Assembly: GCF_000332095.2 (NCBI RefSeq)
Contig: NZ_KI913950.1
Span: 80,125 to 144,124 of the forward strand
Reading direction: 5' to 3'
DNA length: 64,000 bases
Source: Leptolyngbya sp. PCC 6406
Lineage (GTDB): Bacteria > Cyanobacteriota > Cyanobacteriia > Phormidesmidales > Phormidesmidaceae
Part shown: positions 16,921 to 25,423 of the stretch, piece by piece
Layout of the letters: the number at the start of each line of letters is the position of its first letter
How positions within the stretch are numbered: position 1 is the first letter of the stretch
Translations under genes and position numbers: made by a program
The notes under the pieces: generated by a model
Seen by the model: the letters and a program-made list of their open reading frames with translations, nothing else
Databases searched by the model: none
Told to the model about the DNA's origin: nothing

Positions 16921-17310
16921 CTAGAGCACGAGCTCGTCATCGTCGCCGTAGTCCTGAGCGGTGGGCCGCCGGTAGCCAGAGGTGGGCAGAACCGCCTTGC
17001 CATAGCCCTCCCCTTGGGGAATGGGGTTAGCGGAGGACTCAGTGTAGGGGGTGTCAAAGACGTTGGCCTCAAAGGGATTACCCCGATAGCCATCAGCAAA
17101 GCTGCGGGTGCGGTAAGGATTGTTGCCCGCCCCTAAACCGGTGTTGGGGGTGCCGTCGTTGGGGGTATCTTCGTAGCCCGATGTGCCATAGCCGGGGCCG
17201 GTGGATTCAGGGCTGCCGTAGGGGGCTGGAGGGGTGTCACCGCCATAGCCCGAATTGCCATAGCCCGAATCGCCGTAACCTGAATCACCGTAACCATCAG
17301 GGGAAATCAC
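16921..17310 (-). CDS. Gly/Tyr-rich low-complexity protein with acidic tail
   Basis: 129 residues. The N-terminus repeats GYGDS or GYGNS four times (DGYGDSGYGDSGYGNSGYGG) and continues as a disordered Pro/Gly/Tyr-rich chain to the acidic end DYGDDDELVL. The start is taken as GTG at 17310, because GGAGG lies 8 bp upstream and the longer upstream frame has no such site. Tyr/Gly-rich repeats of this kind drive self-association or phase separation in other proteins. Function is unknown. It is 53 bp upstream of the hydrolase gene, same strand. Confidence 0.6.
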   Translation of the reverse strand: MISPDGYGDSGYGDSGYGNSGYGGDTPPAPYGSPESTGPGYGTSGYEDTPNDGTPNTGLGAGNNPYRTRSFADGYRGNPFEANVFDTPYTESSANPIPQGEGYGKAVLPTSGYRRPTAQDYGDDDELVL

Positions 17311-17332
17311 AATCTTGACCTCCAATAAATGA

Positions 17333-18190
17333 ATGGAATGGGTTAATACCAACAATCATAAATTAGCGATTAGATATCTATACTGGGCTCATTCTTGGGA
17401 TAGAAATAAAACCCTATTTAGAAGCAAAATAAAGAATAAAATCTATCCTTTGACGGAGAGAGTTGGAGATAGGGGTATTGCTATCGCCATAGGGGGTGTT
17501 GTGACCTGCCTAACCGCCATGGCGAAAGTTCCTATTGCTAATCAATCCACCTTATTTGGGTTGGATACTGGCTCTGATTGTCAGGACGATAAATCCCAAA
17601 CCTTGAAGCGCTTAAGGATAATGACTGAGGTGCTTCCAGATGTGGGGTTTATGACGGCTTGTGTGGGGCTTCTGTATCACGAGAAATGGTTGAGTAATGC
17701 CCAAGTTAAATACTTCACAGGCCCGGTCATATTTGGCAAAACTGAATGGTCTTCTTCTCTACCTTCAGCGCAAACTCAAAAGTTGGTAAAAGCAGTGCGC
17801 CTAGAGCGATTCTGGCAACTGCTCGATGAGGTAGAGCAGGGGAAAGAAAGTGAACAATGTGTCCCCGCAGAGCTGGTGTGCGCCATCCAGCCCTATACCC
17901 TAGTGGCCCCCCTGAGCCCAGACTATCGAGACGCCTGTGTGTGGGCCTTTGCCCAGGTGCTAGAGCGTCACCCCACGTTGTTTCCGGCTAGCGCTGAATT
18001 ACGCCAAACCTTTCCCACGCACCTGCGCACTCCCGACCCCTATGTGCTCAGGGAGTTTTCAACCACCCTGCGGCGGCGGGTGGTGGCAAGGGGCAGTGGG
18101 ATGGGGTGTGTGGCGGCTAGCCCTGAAGGCGGTAACGCCGAGGCCGCTCCCTTGATGGAGCCTGAGCAAGTGCAAATGCAATTGTTCTGA
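17333..18190 (+). CDS. Hypothetical protein, start uncertain
   Basis: A reading frame of up to 285 residues. The first 60 residues are AT-rich, overlap the 5' leader of the opposite gene and do not look coding, so the true start is probably ATG 17519 (MAKVPIANQST) or ATG 17621 (MTEVLPDVGF, preceded by AAGGA). The rest is a soluble, mostly helical protein with YTLVAPLSPDYRDACVWAFA and a C-terminus rich in Ala/Glu. No family is recognised. It is convergent with the 18225-19292 gene. Confidence 0.5.
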   Translation: MEWVNTNNHKLAIRYLYWAHSWDRNKTLFRSKIKNKIYPLTERVGDRGIAIAIGGVVTCLTAMAKVPIANQSTLFGLDTGSDCQDDKSQTLKRLRIMTEVLPDVGFMTACVGLLYHEKWLSNAQVKYFTGPVIFGKTEWSSSLPSAQTQKLVKAVRLERFWQLLDEVEQGKESEQCVPAELVCAIQPYTLVAPLSPDYRDACVWAFAQVLERHPTLFPASAELRQTFPTHLRTPDPYVLREFSTTLRRRVVARGSGMGCVAASPEGGNAEAAPLMEPEQVQMQLF

Positions 18191-18224
18191 GGCAAAGAGG
18201 TCTAAAGCCGGTAGGATTTGGGGT

Positions 18225-19292
18225 TCATTGCAAGATGCGCTCTTCTACTGGCCGCACCCAGAGGACACAAGCCCCCTGGTCCGCCAACTCCCCTTGCAGG
18301 GCCAAGGTGATGCCCAGCTCTGCGGCCTGCTGTTCGCAGCGCCAATCGTGGAGGAGATCTTGGTTCCAATTCCACAGTTGCCGTGCCCGCTGACCGTCTT
18401 CACTCGTGGCCCAGTTCAGGGCATTAACCTCATCGAGGGTGAGGCGGACGGGGCCAGTGGCGTAGTTGGGGCGAACGGCAGCTTGGCGCAATTGGCCCAG
18501 CCAAAACCCAGCCAGGGCGGTCAGGGCCAAGATCACCCCAGCGGTGAGGATATTGCCAATGGTGAGGCCGTAGAGCACCTTGTCAAAGGAGGCTTTGAGG
18601 ATGAGGCGCTTCACGGCGGCGGCGATCTCTTTTTCCTGGGCTTTGACCGCGACCTGCTCTTGGTGCTGAAGGCGGTCTTGGCATTGTTCCAGGTGATGGT
18701 GCAGGCGTTCTGACCACCCCTCGAACATGAGCTTGAGGGTGTGGGGCTTCTCCATCAGCAACGATTCAAGCCTGCCCGTGGCAAAGAGTACCGCAAAGAG
18801 GGGGTCTTCAGGGCTAATGCCCAGCTCCAGAATGGCCTCATAGGTGTGTTGCTTGAAGGCATCGGATTGCTGCTCAAAGGCGGCATCCATGCGGGTATTG
18901 GCCTGAGCGATCCCATGGAGGCCAGAGCGTTGGACAGAGCGTTGCAAGGTGGTGACAATCCACAGGAACTCCTCAGGGCTGTAGGTCTGAGCCAGGGTAG
19001 GTTGGTCACTGATGGCTTGCCAAAGGGCATGGGCCTTGGCCTCCTGGGCCAGTTCTTGCACCCGCTGGGCGACGACGGGATTGACCACCCGCTTGGGCTC
19101 AGGGCTGTTCCCATTCCGATCCGGGTCGTGGGCGGGCCAATGGGCTGGGTCAGGGGGTTCCTGGAGCTGGGGTTGACGGTGCTGGAAGGGGGCGCTTAAG
19201 CGATGGAACCACCGTAGAGTGCTCTGGCTCAGGGAAGCTGGTGGGTCAGTGGTTGGCCTGGTCCCAGCATCTGGGGTGTGGGTATGGTCCAT
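18225..19292 (-). CDS. Hypothetical single-pass membrane protein of the plasmid block (DUF6753-like)
   Basis: 355 residues. A Pro-rich N-terminus (1-75) leads to a helical region with coiled-coil character (HHHLEQCQDRLQHQEQVAVK, about 195-230), one transmembrane helix (about 245-265, NILTAGVILALTALAGFWLG) and an outer domain with WNWNQDLLHDWRCEQQA and a Cys pair. It follows the ParA/MobD-like gene by 8 bp, so it belongs to the partition or mobilisation operon. Similar proteins are, from memory, common on cyanobacterial plasmids; the DUF number is tentative. It may tether the DNA-handling complex to the membrane. Confidence 0.6.
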   Translation of the reverse strand: MDHTHTPDAGTRPTTDPPASLSQSTLRWFHRLSAPFQHRQPQLQEPPDPAHWPAHDPDRNGNSPEPKRVVNPVVAQRVQELAQEAKAHALWQAISDQPTLAQTYSPEEFLWIVTTLQRSVQRSGLHGIAQANTRMDAAFEQQSDAFKQHTYEAILELGISPEDPLFAVLFATGRLESLLMEKPHTLKLMFEGWSERLHHHLEQCQDRLQHQEQVAVKAQEKEIAAAVKRLILKASFDKVLYGLTIGNILTAGVILALTALAGFWLGQLRQAAVRPNYATGPVRLTLDEVNALNWATSEDGQRARQLWNWNQDLLHDWRCEQQAAELGITLALQGELADQGACVLWVRPVEERILQ

Positions 19293-19300
19293 GGTGCCCC

Positions 19301-20350
19301 CTAGGATTTCTGAGTCTTGGTAGAGCGACGACGGGGAGTCTTGGCTTTAGGGGGACTGGCCCCATTGGGTTCTGTGGGGTTGGGTGCAACCTGTTCAGGG
19401 TGGAGCACTGCCTCTAGGGAAGGGATCTCCGCTAGCAGACCGCACTGCTCGATTTGTTGGGTGGCAGCCACGAGGAAACGGTCGATGCGGCTGCGGCTGA
19501 TCAGTTCCCAATCCGGGTGCATCACCCCGGCCACGTACTTGAGCTTTTCGCGTTGCAGCAGGTTCATCTCTCGGTGCTCTAGACGAGGGAATTCGATGTC
19601 GTAAAGGTCGGGACGTTGTAAGAACTCCCGAAAACCGGATACCGAATAAAGGGGATCCCAGTTAGGCCGGAGGGCATTGGGCAGGAGAGCATTGTTGCGC
19701 ACCAGGACATGGGTGAGGTGACCGGGATGGTTGTGGTCGTAGTACTCGACGGTGCGGCGGAATTCAGCGGCATCATCCTCGGTACAACCAGAGAGGAACC
19801 AACGCACGATGCGGGGAGAAGCGGATGGGGGAGAGGATTGCCCCCGGCGCTGGGCTTGGTCTTGGGCCTTAGCTTCCCCTTGCTGGAGTTGAACCACATT
19901 CAATGCCCCAAAACGGGGCTGGGTGACGAGGTCAAAGCAATGGTCAGGGGAATCGCTGGGGAGCAGTTGTAGGGCGGTGAGATTGTGGTCTTGCAACCAA
20001 TGGGAAGAGAACTCGAAACTAGAGCCGGGGAAGTTAATGAAGAGGCTCAATCCCCCCCGCAGGTAACGGGTAACCTCATCGGAGGTGTAGTCCTTGTTGG
20101 CGCGAATGTCGATTTCGAGGGTATCGGGGTAGTAGGGCTTAATGTTGTGACCGACATCGGCATCAATCACCTTGGCCGCCAGGAGGTGAAAGTCGATGTG
20201 ATGGGCAATAAAACGGGCAAAGGTAGACTTGCCCTTCCCCCCAGAGAAGGAGTCAATCAGGTGAATGGAGGGAATGGGGGCTGGAGTCGCACTGGACTGA
20301 GGAAAAGTAGGGTCTACCTCTGATGTTGAAATGGCAGAATTAGAACTCAT
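19301..20350 (-). CDS. ParA/MobD-like deviant-Walker ATPase
   Basis: 349 residues with the deviant P-loop SFSGGKGKSTFARF near residue 37 and VIDADVGHN as the switch-type Asp motif, features of the ParA/MinD/MobD group. The middle contains GCTEDDAAEFRRTVEYYD and the C-terminal tail is basic and disordered (PKAKTPRRRSTKTQKS). Such ATPases position plasmids or help mobilisation. Here it follows an actin-like ParM and a ParR-like gene on the same strand, so the locus encodes two kinds of partition-type ATPase. The C-terminal half resembles MobD-like proteins more than classical ParA. Confidence 0.75.
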   Translation of the reverse strand: MSSNSAISTSEVDPTFPQSSATPAPIPSIHLIDSFSGGKGKSTFARFIAHHIDFHLLAAKVIDADVGHNIKPYYPDTLEIDIRANKDYTSDEVTRYLRGGLSLFINFPGSSFEFSSHWLQDHNLTALQLLPSDSPDHCFDLVTQPRFGALNVVQLQQGEAKAQDQAQRRGQSSPPSASPRIVRWFLSGCTEDDAAEFRRTVEYYDHNHPGHLTHVLVRNNALLPNALRPNWDPLYSVSGFREFLQRPDLYDIEFPRLEHREMNLLQREKLKYVAGVMHPDWELISRSRIDRFLVAATQQIEQCGLLAEIPSLEAVLHPEQVAPNPTEPNGASPPKAKTPRRRSTKTQKS

Positions 20351-20407
20351 GATTTCAGGCTGTACTAAGGTGCTGAGGCTGTAGTAGGGAACACTGGCTC
20401 ACGGGAG

Positions 20408-20962
20408 TTAATTCAGCTGGTCACTGCTCTGGAAATGCTTTTCCAAATACTGACTAGCATCATCCGTTTGGAAGGTGACATCGGATAAATCAAAAAGGTC
20501 GGAGGGAGAGGATTGCTCTGTACTGTGACGGGTTTGGTGAGCCAAATCAACCTCAGGAGTGCTGGTTGAATCTGACTGATTTCCCTGAGAGTATTGAGCC
20601 TTGCTTGCGGATGAGGGAATCGGAGATTGGCTGGGATAGGATCTGGGCATTTTGTCTGGAATAGTGACTTGCTTGGCAGGATAGAAACTCCCACTGCGGC
20701 TTCGTATCAGCTCAGGAAATAGATTCTGAATCAACTCTAATCGAGCCCTAATATTTTCATAGGAGGACAGCACTAAATATTGTTGTTCCTGTGGGCTAAC
20801 CCGATCTGGGTTGAGATACAGATACTCTACTAAGTAGAAGGTGCTGAGGGTGCTAACGATGTGGGTATTGCTGATGGACTTGCTGTGCTTAAGGAATTCA
20901 AACAAAGATTGTTCGAGATCGGTTCCAGGGCGTAGTTGAATGCGATAGTTAGAAGGGGTCAT
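20408..20962 (-). CDS. Small ParR-like partner of the actin-like protein
   Basis: 184 residues from ATG 20962 (MTPSNYRIQLRPGTDLEQSL). The N-terminal 75 residues fit a short beta strand followed by two helices, as in ribbon-helix-helix DNA-binding proteins. The rest is a Ser/Pro-rich disordered tail ending in an acidic DLSDVTFQTDD segment. Position directly after the ParM-like gene and the two-part layout (DNA-binding head, filament-binding tail) suggest a ParR centromere-binding adaptor. Assignment is by context more than sequence. Confidence 0.6.
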   Translation of the reverse strand: MTPSNYRIQLRPGTDLEQSLFEFLKHSKSISNTHIVSTLSTFYLVEYLYLNPDRVSPQEQQYLVLSSYENIRARLELIQNLFPELIRSRSGSFYPAKQVTIPDKMPRSYPSQSPIPSSASKAQYSQGNQSDSTSTPEVDLAHQTRHSTEQSSPSDLFDLSDVTFQTDDASQYLEKHFQSSDQLN

Positions 20963-21015
20963 GGGTAATTTCCAGTGATGATGTTGCCTAAAAATCCAAA
21001 ATCCAAGCTTTAAGC

Positions 21016-22182
21016 CTAAGCACAACTCTTTTGGAGTGAAGATTCAAGTGAATGGTGAGCGGAGAACTTGAACCGATTTTGCAGGCTACTAAAGAGGCTA
21101 TAGATATCATCGAGACGATGGGTGAGAGCATCGGTGCTAAAGTCTGCCGGAATCTTGACCCCAGAACCGTAGTGGTGGGGTAGATCCGGTTGATATTCAT
21201 TCAAGGCTGGGGTGATGACATTGATTCCTCCTCCACAGAAGATGAGGTCAGGGGAAGACTCATTCATCAGGACATTATCAAACCATTCGGATAGAGTCTT
21301 GACGTAAAGTATTTGGGCTTGACGAAGGTGATAACGTAAGTCTTGGCCTGCTAATTCTCGTTGCTGAGGATCTCGATAGGGGGTAATGGCGGCATAGGGA
21401 TCCCCATGGCGATGTTGATGGTTGCTGAAGATAGCGTCCAGATACTTTTGGGGAGTCACCCCATGGGCACCACAGGCTTCTTCCAAACATTGATTAAACC
21501 CCAACATCGAGGTTCTAAACTGCTTAATGCGCCCTTCTCGAATGATGACGGCACTGGTATTGCGGTGACCCAGCATAAATACCACTGCATTCTGAATATG
21601 GGGATGACGGGTGATAAACTCAGTGGCCACTCCTGAGGCTTCAGGATAGCAGTGGAAGCTGAATAGCTCTGGTTGAATTACGCCAGAGGGAGTCAATACA
21701 CCCGTGGAAAGGATATATTGGAGTCTTTTCTCAAAACGAGAACCAAGCTGATATTCGTCGGCAGGCAACATGCATTGTACCGAAACTCGAAAGTCTGGCT
21801 TGAGCTTGTATCCCTGGTTGTTCAATCGTTGATGAATAACAGAGAGTGCCCCCATGAGTTTGTAGAGAGCCTTCTCATTCTTGGCAATATTCAAGCTATT
21901 GAAGCCTGCGATCTGAGCCCCCAAGTCTCCTACAGCACCGACTTCATCTGCAATGGGATGACCCTCATGGTCGAGGGGTTGAACCCAACAGAGAAACTCT
22001 GGTGGAACCGGGTTGATATTGAAGGCACAAATCTTGTCTACGGCAAAGCGAGTCGTGACGGTAGCCTCAGGGGACATGGTTAGAAGTTGAGGTTGGCCGC
22101 GTCGATGTTGATAGATCACCTTGGTGAGGGAACCACCAAAGTCGATGGCCACAATTACATGGGGTTTAGGGGTCCGTGGCAT
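21016..22182 (-). CDS. parM: ParM/StbA-like plasmid segregation actin homologue
   Basis: 388 residues from ATG 22182 (MPRTPKPHVIVAIDFGGS). The actin-fold phosphate-1 loop is VAIDFGGSLTKVIY, phosphate-2 is VFMLGHRNTSAVII and the adenosine motif is IFCGGGINVI, all in the right order. ParM-type proteins polymerise with ATP and push plasmid copies apart. Downstream lie the ParR-like and ParA-like genes with spacing that fits one operon. The centromere repeats expected upstream (22183-22310) were not identified. An upstream in-frame ATG at 22221 would add 13 residues. Confidence 0.85.
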   Translation of the reverse strand: MPRTPKPHVIVAIDFGGSLTKVIYQHRRGQPQLLTMSPEATVTTRFAVDKICAFNINPVPPEFLCWVQPLDHEGHPIADEVGAVGDLGAQIAGFNSLNIAKNEKALYKLMGALSVIHQRLNNQGYKLKPDFRVSVQCMLPADEYQLGSRFEKRLQYILSTGVLTPSGVIQPELFSFHCYPEASGVATEFITRHPHIQNAVVFMLGHRNTSAVIIREGRIKQFRTSMLGFNQCLEEACGAHGVTPQKYLDAIFSNHQHRHGDPYAAITPYRDPQQRELAGQDLRYHLRQAQILYVKTLSEWFDNVLMNESSPDLIFCGGGINVITPALNEYQPDLPHHYGSGVKIPADFSTDALTHRLDDIYSLFSSLQNRFKFSAHHSLESSLQKSCA

Positions 22183-22310
22183 GGCAATAGAAATATTGTT
22201 TACACCTATGAAAAAACACATCCCTACGAAATGACCTCTGTCAAAAGGGTTGTTTGAAGAGTTGATGAAGGGGTGAAATTTACAACTTTAGATAGAGGTG
22301 TGATGGCGGG

Positions 22311-22706
22311 ATGAAGCCAATGGGGTTGAGGCCCGTTTCCACGGGTGGGGAACGACGTGTTTCCTGGCTGCCCATGACTGCCCCGCTTACGACCTGCCCG
22401 TCCATCACCCCACGTTCCAGCGATAGTTACCAAGCCCTGGTGACCTTGGTGGGCTCAGACCTGCTGGAACAAGCTTTGAGTGAGTTGTCCGCCCAGATGG
22501 AGGTTCAGCAAGAGCCCGGTGGATCTCGGCCTGATGCCCTGACCATCCAACTGACCGCCCTGCGGTGGTTGACAGCGGAAATCGAAACGTTGGTGAGTGA
22601 ATTGCCCCATCGCCTTACCCCCGGCCCTGGCCGCGACGCAATTGCTTGCCATGATTTTCAGCGGTGGTTGGAGCAGAGGTCGCTGGCCTCCGACGAAGGG
22701 GCCTAG
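22311..22706 (+). CDS. Hypothetical small protein
   Basis: Up to 131 residues; ATG 22374 (MTAPLTTCPSITPRSSD) is the more likely start because the first 21 residues are not well supported. The body is helical and acidic (LVTLVGSDLLEQALSELSAQ; LRWLTAEIETLVSEL). No family is recognised. It precedes the DNA polymerase gene on the same strand by 72 bp. Confidence 0.45.
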   Translation: MKPMGLRPVSTGGERRVSWLPMTAPLTTCPSITPRSSDSYQALVTLVGSDLLEQALSELSAQMEVQQEPGGSRPDALTIQLTALRWLTAEIETLVSELPHRLTPGPGRDAIACHDFQRWLEQRSLASDEGA

Positions 22707-22778
22707 GTCATCCGTAGACGAAGGCCAAACTATGGGTGCTATCGCCCGGTAGGGGATGCCCATCCATCGTCCCTTCCT

Positions 22779-24641
22779 ATGGCTGCCCTTGACTTTTACA
22801 CCGCTGCGGAGACCGGCAATGCTCAAAGCTCTCGCCCGATGCCGGGAACCCCTCCCGTCAACTTGGCTTGGAGGGACATCCAAACTACTGCCCAACTGGA
22901 GGAAGGGGTTGCCCAATTGCAGGACTGCAAGGTGCTTGGCATTGACACTGAGACGACGGGCCTTGACCCCCACTGCGACCGGGTGCGTTTGGTGCAGGTG
23001 GCCAGCGCCCATCAGCCCACCCTGGTGATTGACCTGTGGCAGGTGGAGGACTGGAGTGCCCTAGCTGCTTTGTTGCAGGGTTCAGCTTTAAAGGTGGGCC
23101 ATACTCTGAAGTTTGATTGGCAAATGCTGAGGGCAGCGGGGTTGCCATTGCAGGGGCCATACTTTGATACCCAACTGGCCTACCAGGTGCTGAAGGCGGG
23201 GATTCGCTGCCCCTCGAACCTGAGGCGAGTGGTAAAACGGGTGTTGAAGGTGTCGTTGGATAAGAGCCAGCAGCGCAGTGACTTCAGCCGCTGGGAGTTG
23301 ACTGTTGAACAACGTCAGTATGCGGCTTGGGATGCGGCCTATGCCCTAGGGCTGCGGCGACGATTGGTGGCTTTGTTGAAGCAGTATTCGGCTCAATGGG
23401 GTCAGGCTCGGTTGCTGGCGATCGCTAAATTGGAATCGGCCTGCATCCCAGCCACCGCTTGGATGGAGTTCAACGGTATGGGTCTAGACCCATACCGTTG
23501 GCAGGAGGCCATTGCCAAGCTACAAGGGCAGCGGCAGCAAGCCTTTGTGGACTTTCACCAAGCCCTGGGGGTGAGTCTTCAGCAGCAGATTAGCTTGCTG
23601 CCCGAGCTGTCGCAGGCCACCCAGTACGGCATCAATCTGGGGTCGAGCCAACAGGTGAAGCAAGCTTTGGCGGCCCAAGGGCTAGACCTGAAGTCCACGG
23701 ACCAGCGCAGTGTGATCAAGGTGGTGGATCGTCACCCGGCGTTGCCCCCTCTGCTGGAATGGCGGCGGGTGGCGAAGGTGCTGGATACGATGATGGGGTT
23801 GCCTGCCCATCGCCATCAGCAGACCCAACGGTTGCATCCCCAGGTGTTCCAGATGGGTGCTAGGAGTGGTCGCTTTAGTTGTCGTCACCCGGCGCTGCAA
23901 ACCATGCCGCATCAAGCCTTGGTGCGGCGATGCTTTACCGCAGCCCCAGGCCATGTGCTGCTGAAGGCGGACTATTCCCAGATTGAGCTGCGCATCATCG
24001 CCAAGGTCACCCGTGACCCGCTGCTGGTGCAGGCATACCGCCGGGGTCGGGACGTGCACCGGATGACCGCAGGGTTGCTGATGGATAAGTCCCCCAACGC
24101 AGTCAGTGATGAGGAACGCCGTCTGGCTAAGGCCATCAACTTTGGGTTGATCTATGGCATGAGCGCGATTCGGCTTCAGCTAGAGGCCCAGCTCAAGTAC
24201 GGGGTAATTCTCAGCCATCGTCAAGCGCTACATTTCCATCGGCGCTACTTCGAGTTGTTTGAAGGGGTGCGGGAATGGCACCGCCGGGGCCGACGATTGC
24301 TACAGGGCAAACGCAGAGTACGCCAAACCTATACCTTGCTGGGTCGGGTGCGGCGCTGGCAGGAGCAGCCCAGCTTGAATGAATGGCTCAATTTCCCGGT
24401 GCAGGGAACGAATGTGGATATTATCAAGCGGGCCTTGGTGAAGTTGGTGCCGGTGTTGAGCCCTGAGGTGAAGCTGTTGATGGTGGTACATGATGAGATT
24501 GTGCTGGAGGTAAGGGCAGAGCTGGCGGAGACTGTGGCCCATCAGTTGGTGGCGTTGATGGAGCAAGCTGCTGCCCCGGTGCTCTCCCCCATCCCGGTCA
24601 AGGTGGCGGTGCAGGTGGGCCAAAGCTGGGCGGGGGAATGA
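22779..24641 (+). CDS. Family-A DNA polymerase with 3'-5' exonuclease domain
   Basis: 620 residues. The proofreading-type exonuclease has motif I DTETTG (Asp56, Glu58), motif II HTLKFDW and motif III YAAWDAAY. The polymerase has motif A LLKADYSQIELRIIAKVTRD, motif B RRLAKAINFGLIYGMSA and motif C VVHDEIVLE. It lacks the 5'-3' exonuclease found in the chromosomal Pol I (about 900 residues) and is in the size class of plasmid/phage polymerases. Its position between partition genes and a mobile-element junction fits replication or repair of a large plasmid. A hypothetical gene overlaps its stop by 4 bp. Confidence 0.93.
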   Translation: MAALDFYTAAETGNAQSSRPMPGTPPVNLAWRDIQTTAQLEEGVAQLQDCKVLGIDTETTGLDPHCDRVRLVQVASAHQPTLVIDLWQVEDWSALAALLQGSALKVGHTLKFDWQMLRAAGLPLQGPYFDTQLAYQVLKAGIRCPSNLRRVVKRVLKVSLDKSQQRSDFSRWELTVEQRQYAAWDAAYALGLRRRLVALLKQYSAQWGQARLLAIAKLESACIPATAWMEFNGMGLDPYRWQEAIAKLQGQRQQAFVDFHQALGVSLQQQISLLPELSQATQYGINLGSSQQVKQALAAQGLDLKSTDQRSVIKVVDRHPALPPLLEWRRVAKVLDTMMGLPAHRHQQTQRLHPQVFQMGARSGRFSCRHPALQTMPHQALVRRCFTAAPGHVLLKADYSQIELRIIAKVTRDPLLVQAYRRGRDVHRMTAGLLMDKSPNAVSDEERRLAKAINFGLIYGMSAIRLQLEAQLKYGVILSHRQALHFHRRYFELFEGVREWHRRGRRLLQGKRRVRQTYTLLGRVRRWQEQPSLNEWLNFPVQGTNVDIIKRALVKLVPVLSPEVKLLMVVHDEIVLEVRAELAETVAHQLVALMEQAAAPVLSPIPVKVAVQVGQSWAGE

Positions 24642-24925
24642 TGGCGATTATTTCTACGCTGGGCACGCCGCGAGACATCACCCTACAAGAGCTGCGGATA
24701 GAAACCCTGTTCCCCGCTGATGCCGCGACCGCCGCCATCCTGCAGGGGAAGTCGCTGGCCATCACGGATACGGCGTCTCCCCTGTTAGGTTATGACGGAG
24801 CCATAGCCACCTGGTGGCAAATGCAGACGAATCTGGAGTCAGGCTTGGGAAATCAGCGCTGGGGCGAGGCGTTCAAGCTTCGGACTCTTCTGTCCCTTGC
24901 ACCTACGAGGATTAACTTGGATTGA
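24638..24925 (+). CDS. Hypothetical protein, possibly truncated at its 3' end
   Basis: 95 residues, ATG overlapping the polymerase stop (ATGATGG). It has ITLQELRIETLFPADAATAA and AITDTASPLLGYDG, and no recognised family. Its TGA at 24923-24925 is followed in the same frame by a GNAT acetyltransferase fragment. The last 20 codons (TLLSLAPTRINLD) may therefore already be beyond a recombination junction, so the original C-terminus is probably lost. Confidence 0.5.
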   Translation: MMAIISTLGTPRDITLQELRIETLFPADAATAAILQGKSLAITDTASPLLGYDGAIATWWQMQTNLESGLGNQRWGEAFKLRTLLSLAPTRINLD

Positions 24926-25222
24926 ACAGTTCGCTACAATCTGCGGGCGATCGATATTTGGATTGGGGAAGCCACAGCCCTAGGTCAAGGCTACGGCACC
25001 ACCATGATGCGGCTAGCCTTGACCCGTTGCTTTGCCGACCCTCAGGTCACAGCCATTCTGATAGATCCCCTGAGCAGTAATACCCGTGCCCACCGCTTCT
25101 ACGAGCGCCTTGGGTTCACGTTTTTGGCATACCGACAATTTGGCCCCAACCACTGTTCGGTTTATGGCCTAGATCGAGCCGCTTGGGCGATCGCACCCAG
25201 ACATGAATCCCAACCTTTATGA
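24926..25222 (+). pseudogene. GNAT acetyltransferase (AAC(6')-like), N-terminally truncated
   Basis: Open frame from just after TGA 24925 to the stop at 25220-25222. It encodes IDIWIGEATALGQGYGTTMM (acetyl-CoA loop), FADPQVTAILIDPLSSNTRA and HRFYERLGF, the C-terminal two-thirds of an aminoglycoside 6'-type N-acetyltransferase. The N-terminal substrate-binding strands are missing. An internal ATG at 25004 exists but would leave out the CoA-binding loop, so activity is unlikely. Confidence 0.75.
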
Positions 25223-25345
25223 ATCTGTACATGTATGAATATGGACATGAGTGGGATTGCTATTATGTTGCAACTGGCTGCAAATCCTTGATAGGCAACG
25301 CTAGCCTTACTGTATCTGCAATCCTGACCACCGTTAGCGCCCCCT

Positions 25346-25390
25346 TGAACGCCATGAAGTTTCTTCTAAGCTACGCCCCTTCACCCCTTC
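25346..25390 (-). repeat. Dispersed repeat, copy B (inverted partner at 1-48)
   Basis: The reverse complement reads GAAGGGGTGAAGGGGCGTAG, continuing into CTTAGAAGAAACTTCATGGC, matching 2-46 with a few differences. It lies in the 200-bp gap between the acetyltransferase remnant and the ABC-F gene. Confidence 0.7.
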
Positions 25391-25423
25391 CCAATGTCCA
25401 GGTGATTAGCTTTAGAAGTCAGC

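Noticed and set aside
22321-22360. CRISPR-like repeat (GTTTCCACGGGTGGGGAAC)
   Set aside because: Single occurrence with no regularly spaced copies and no cas genes.
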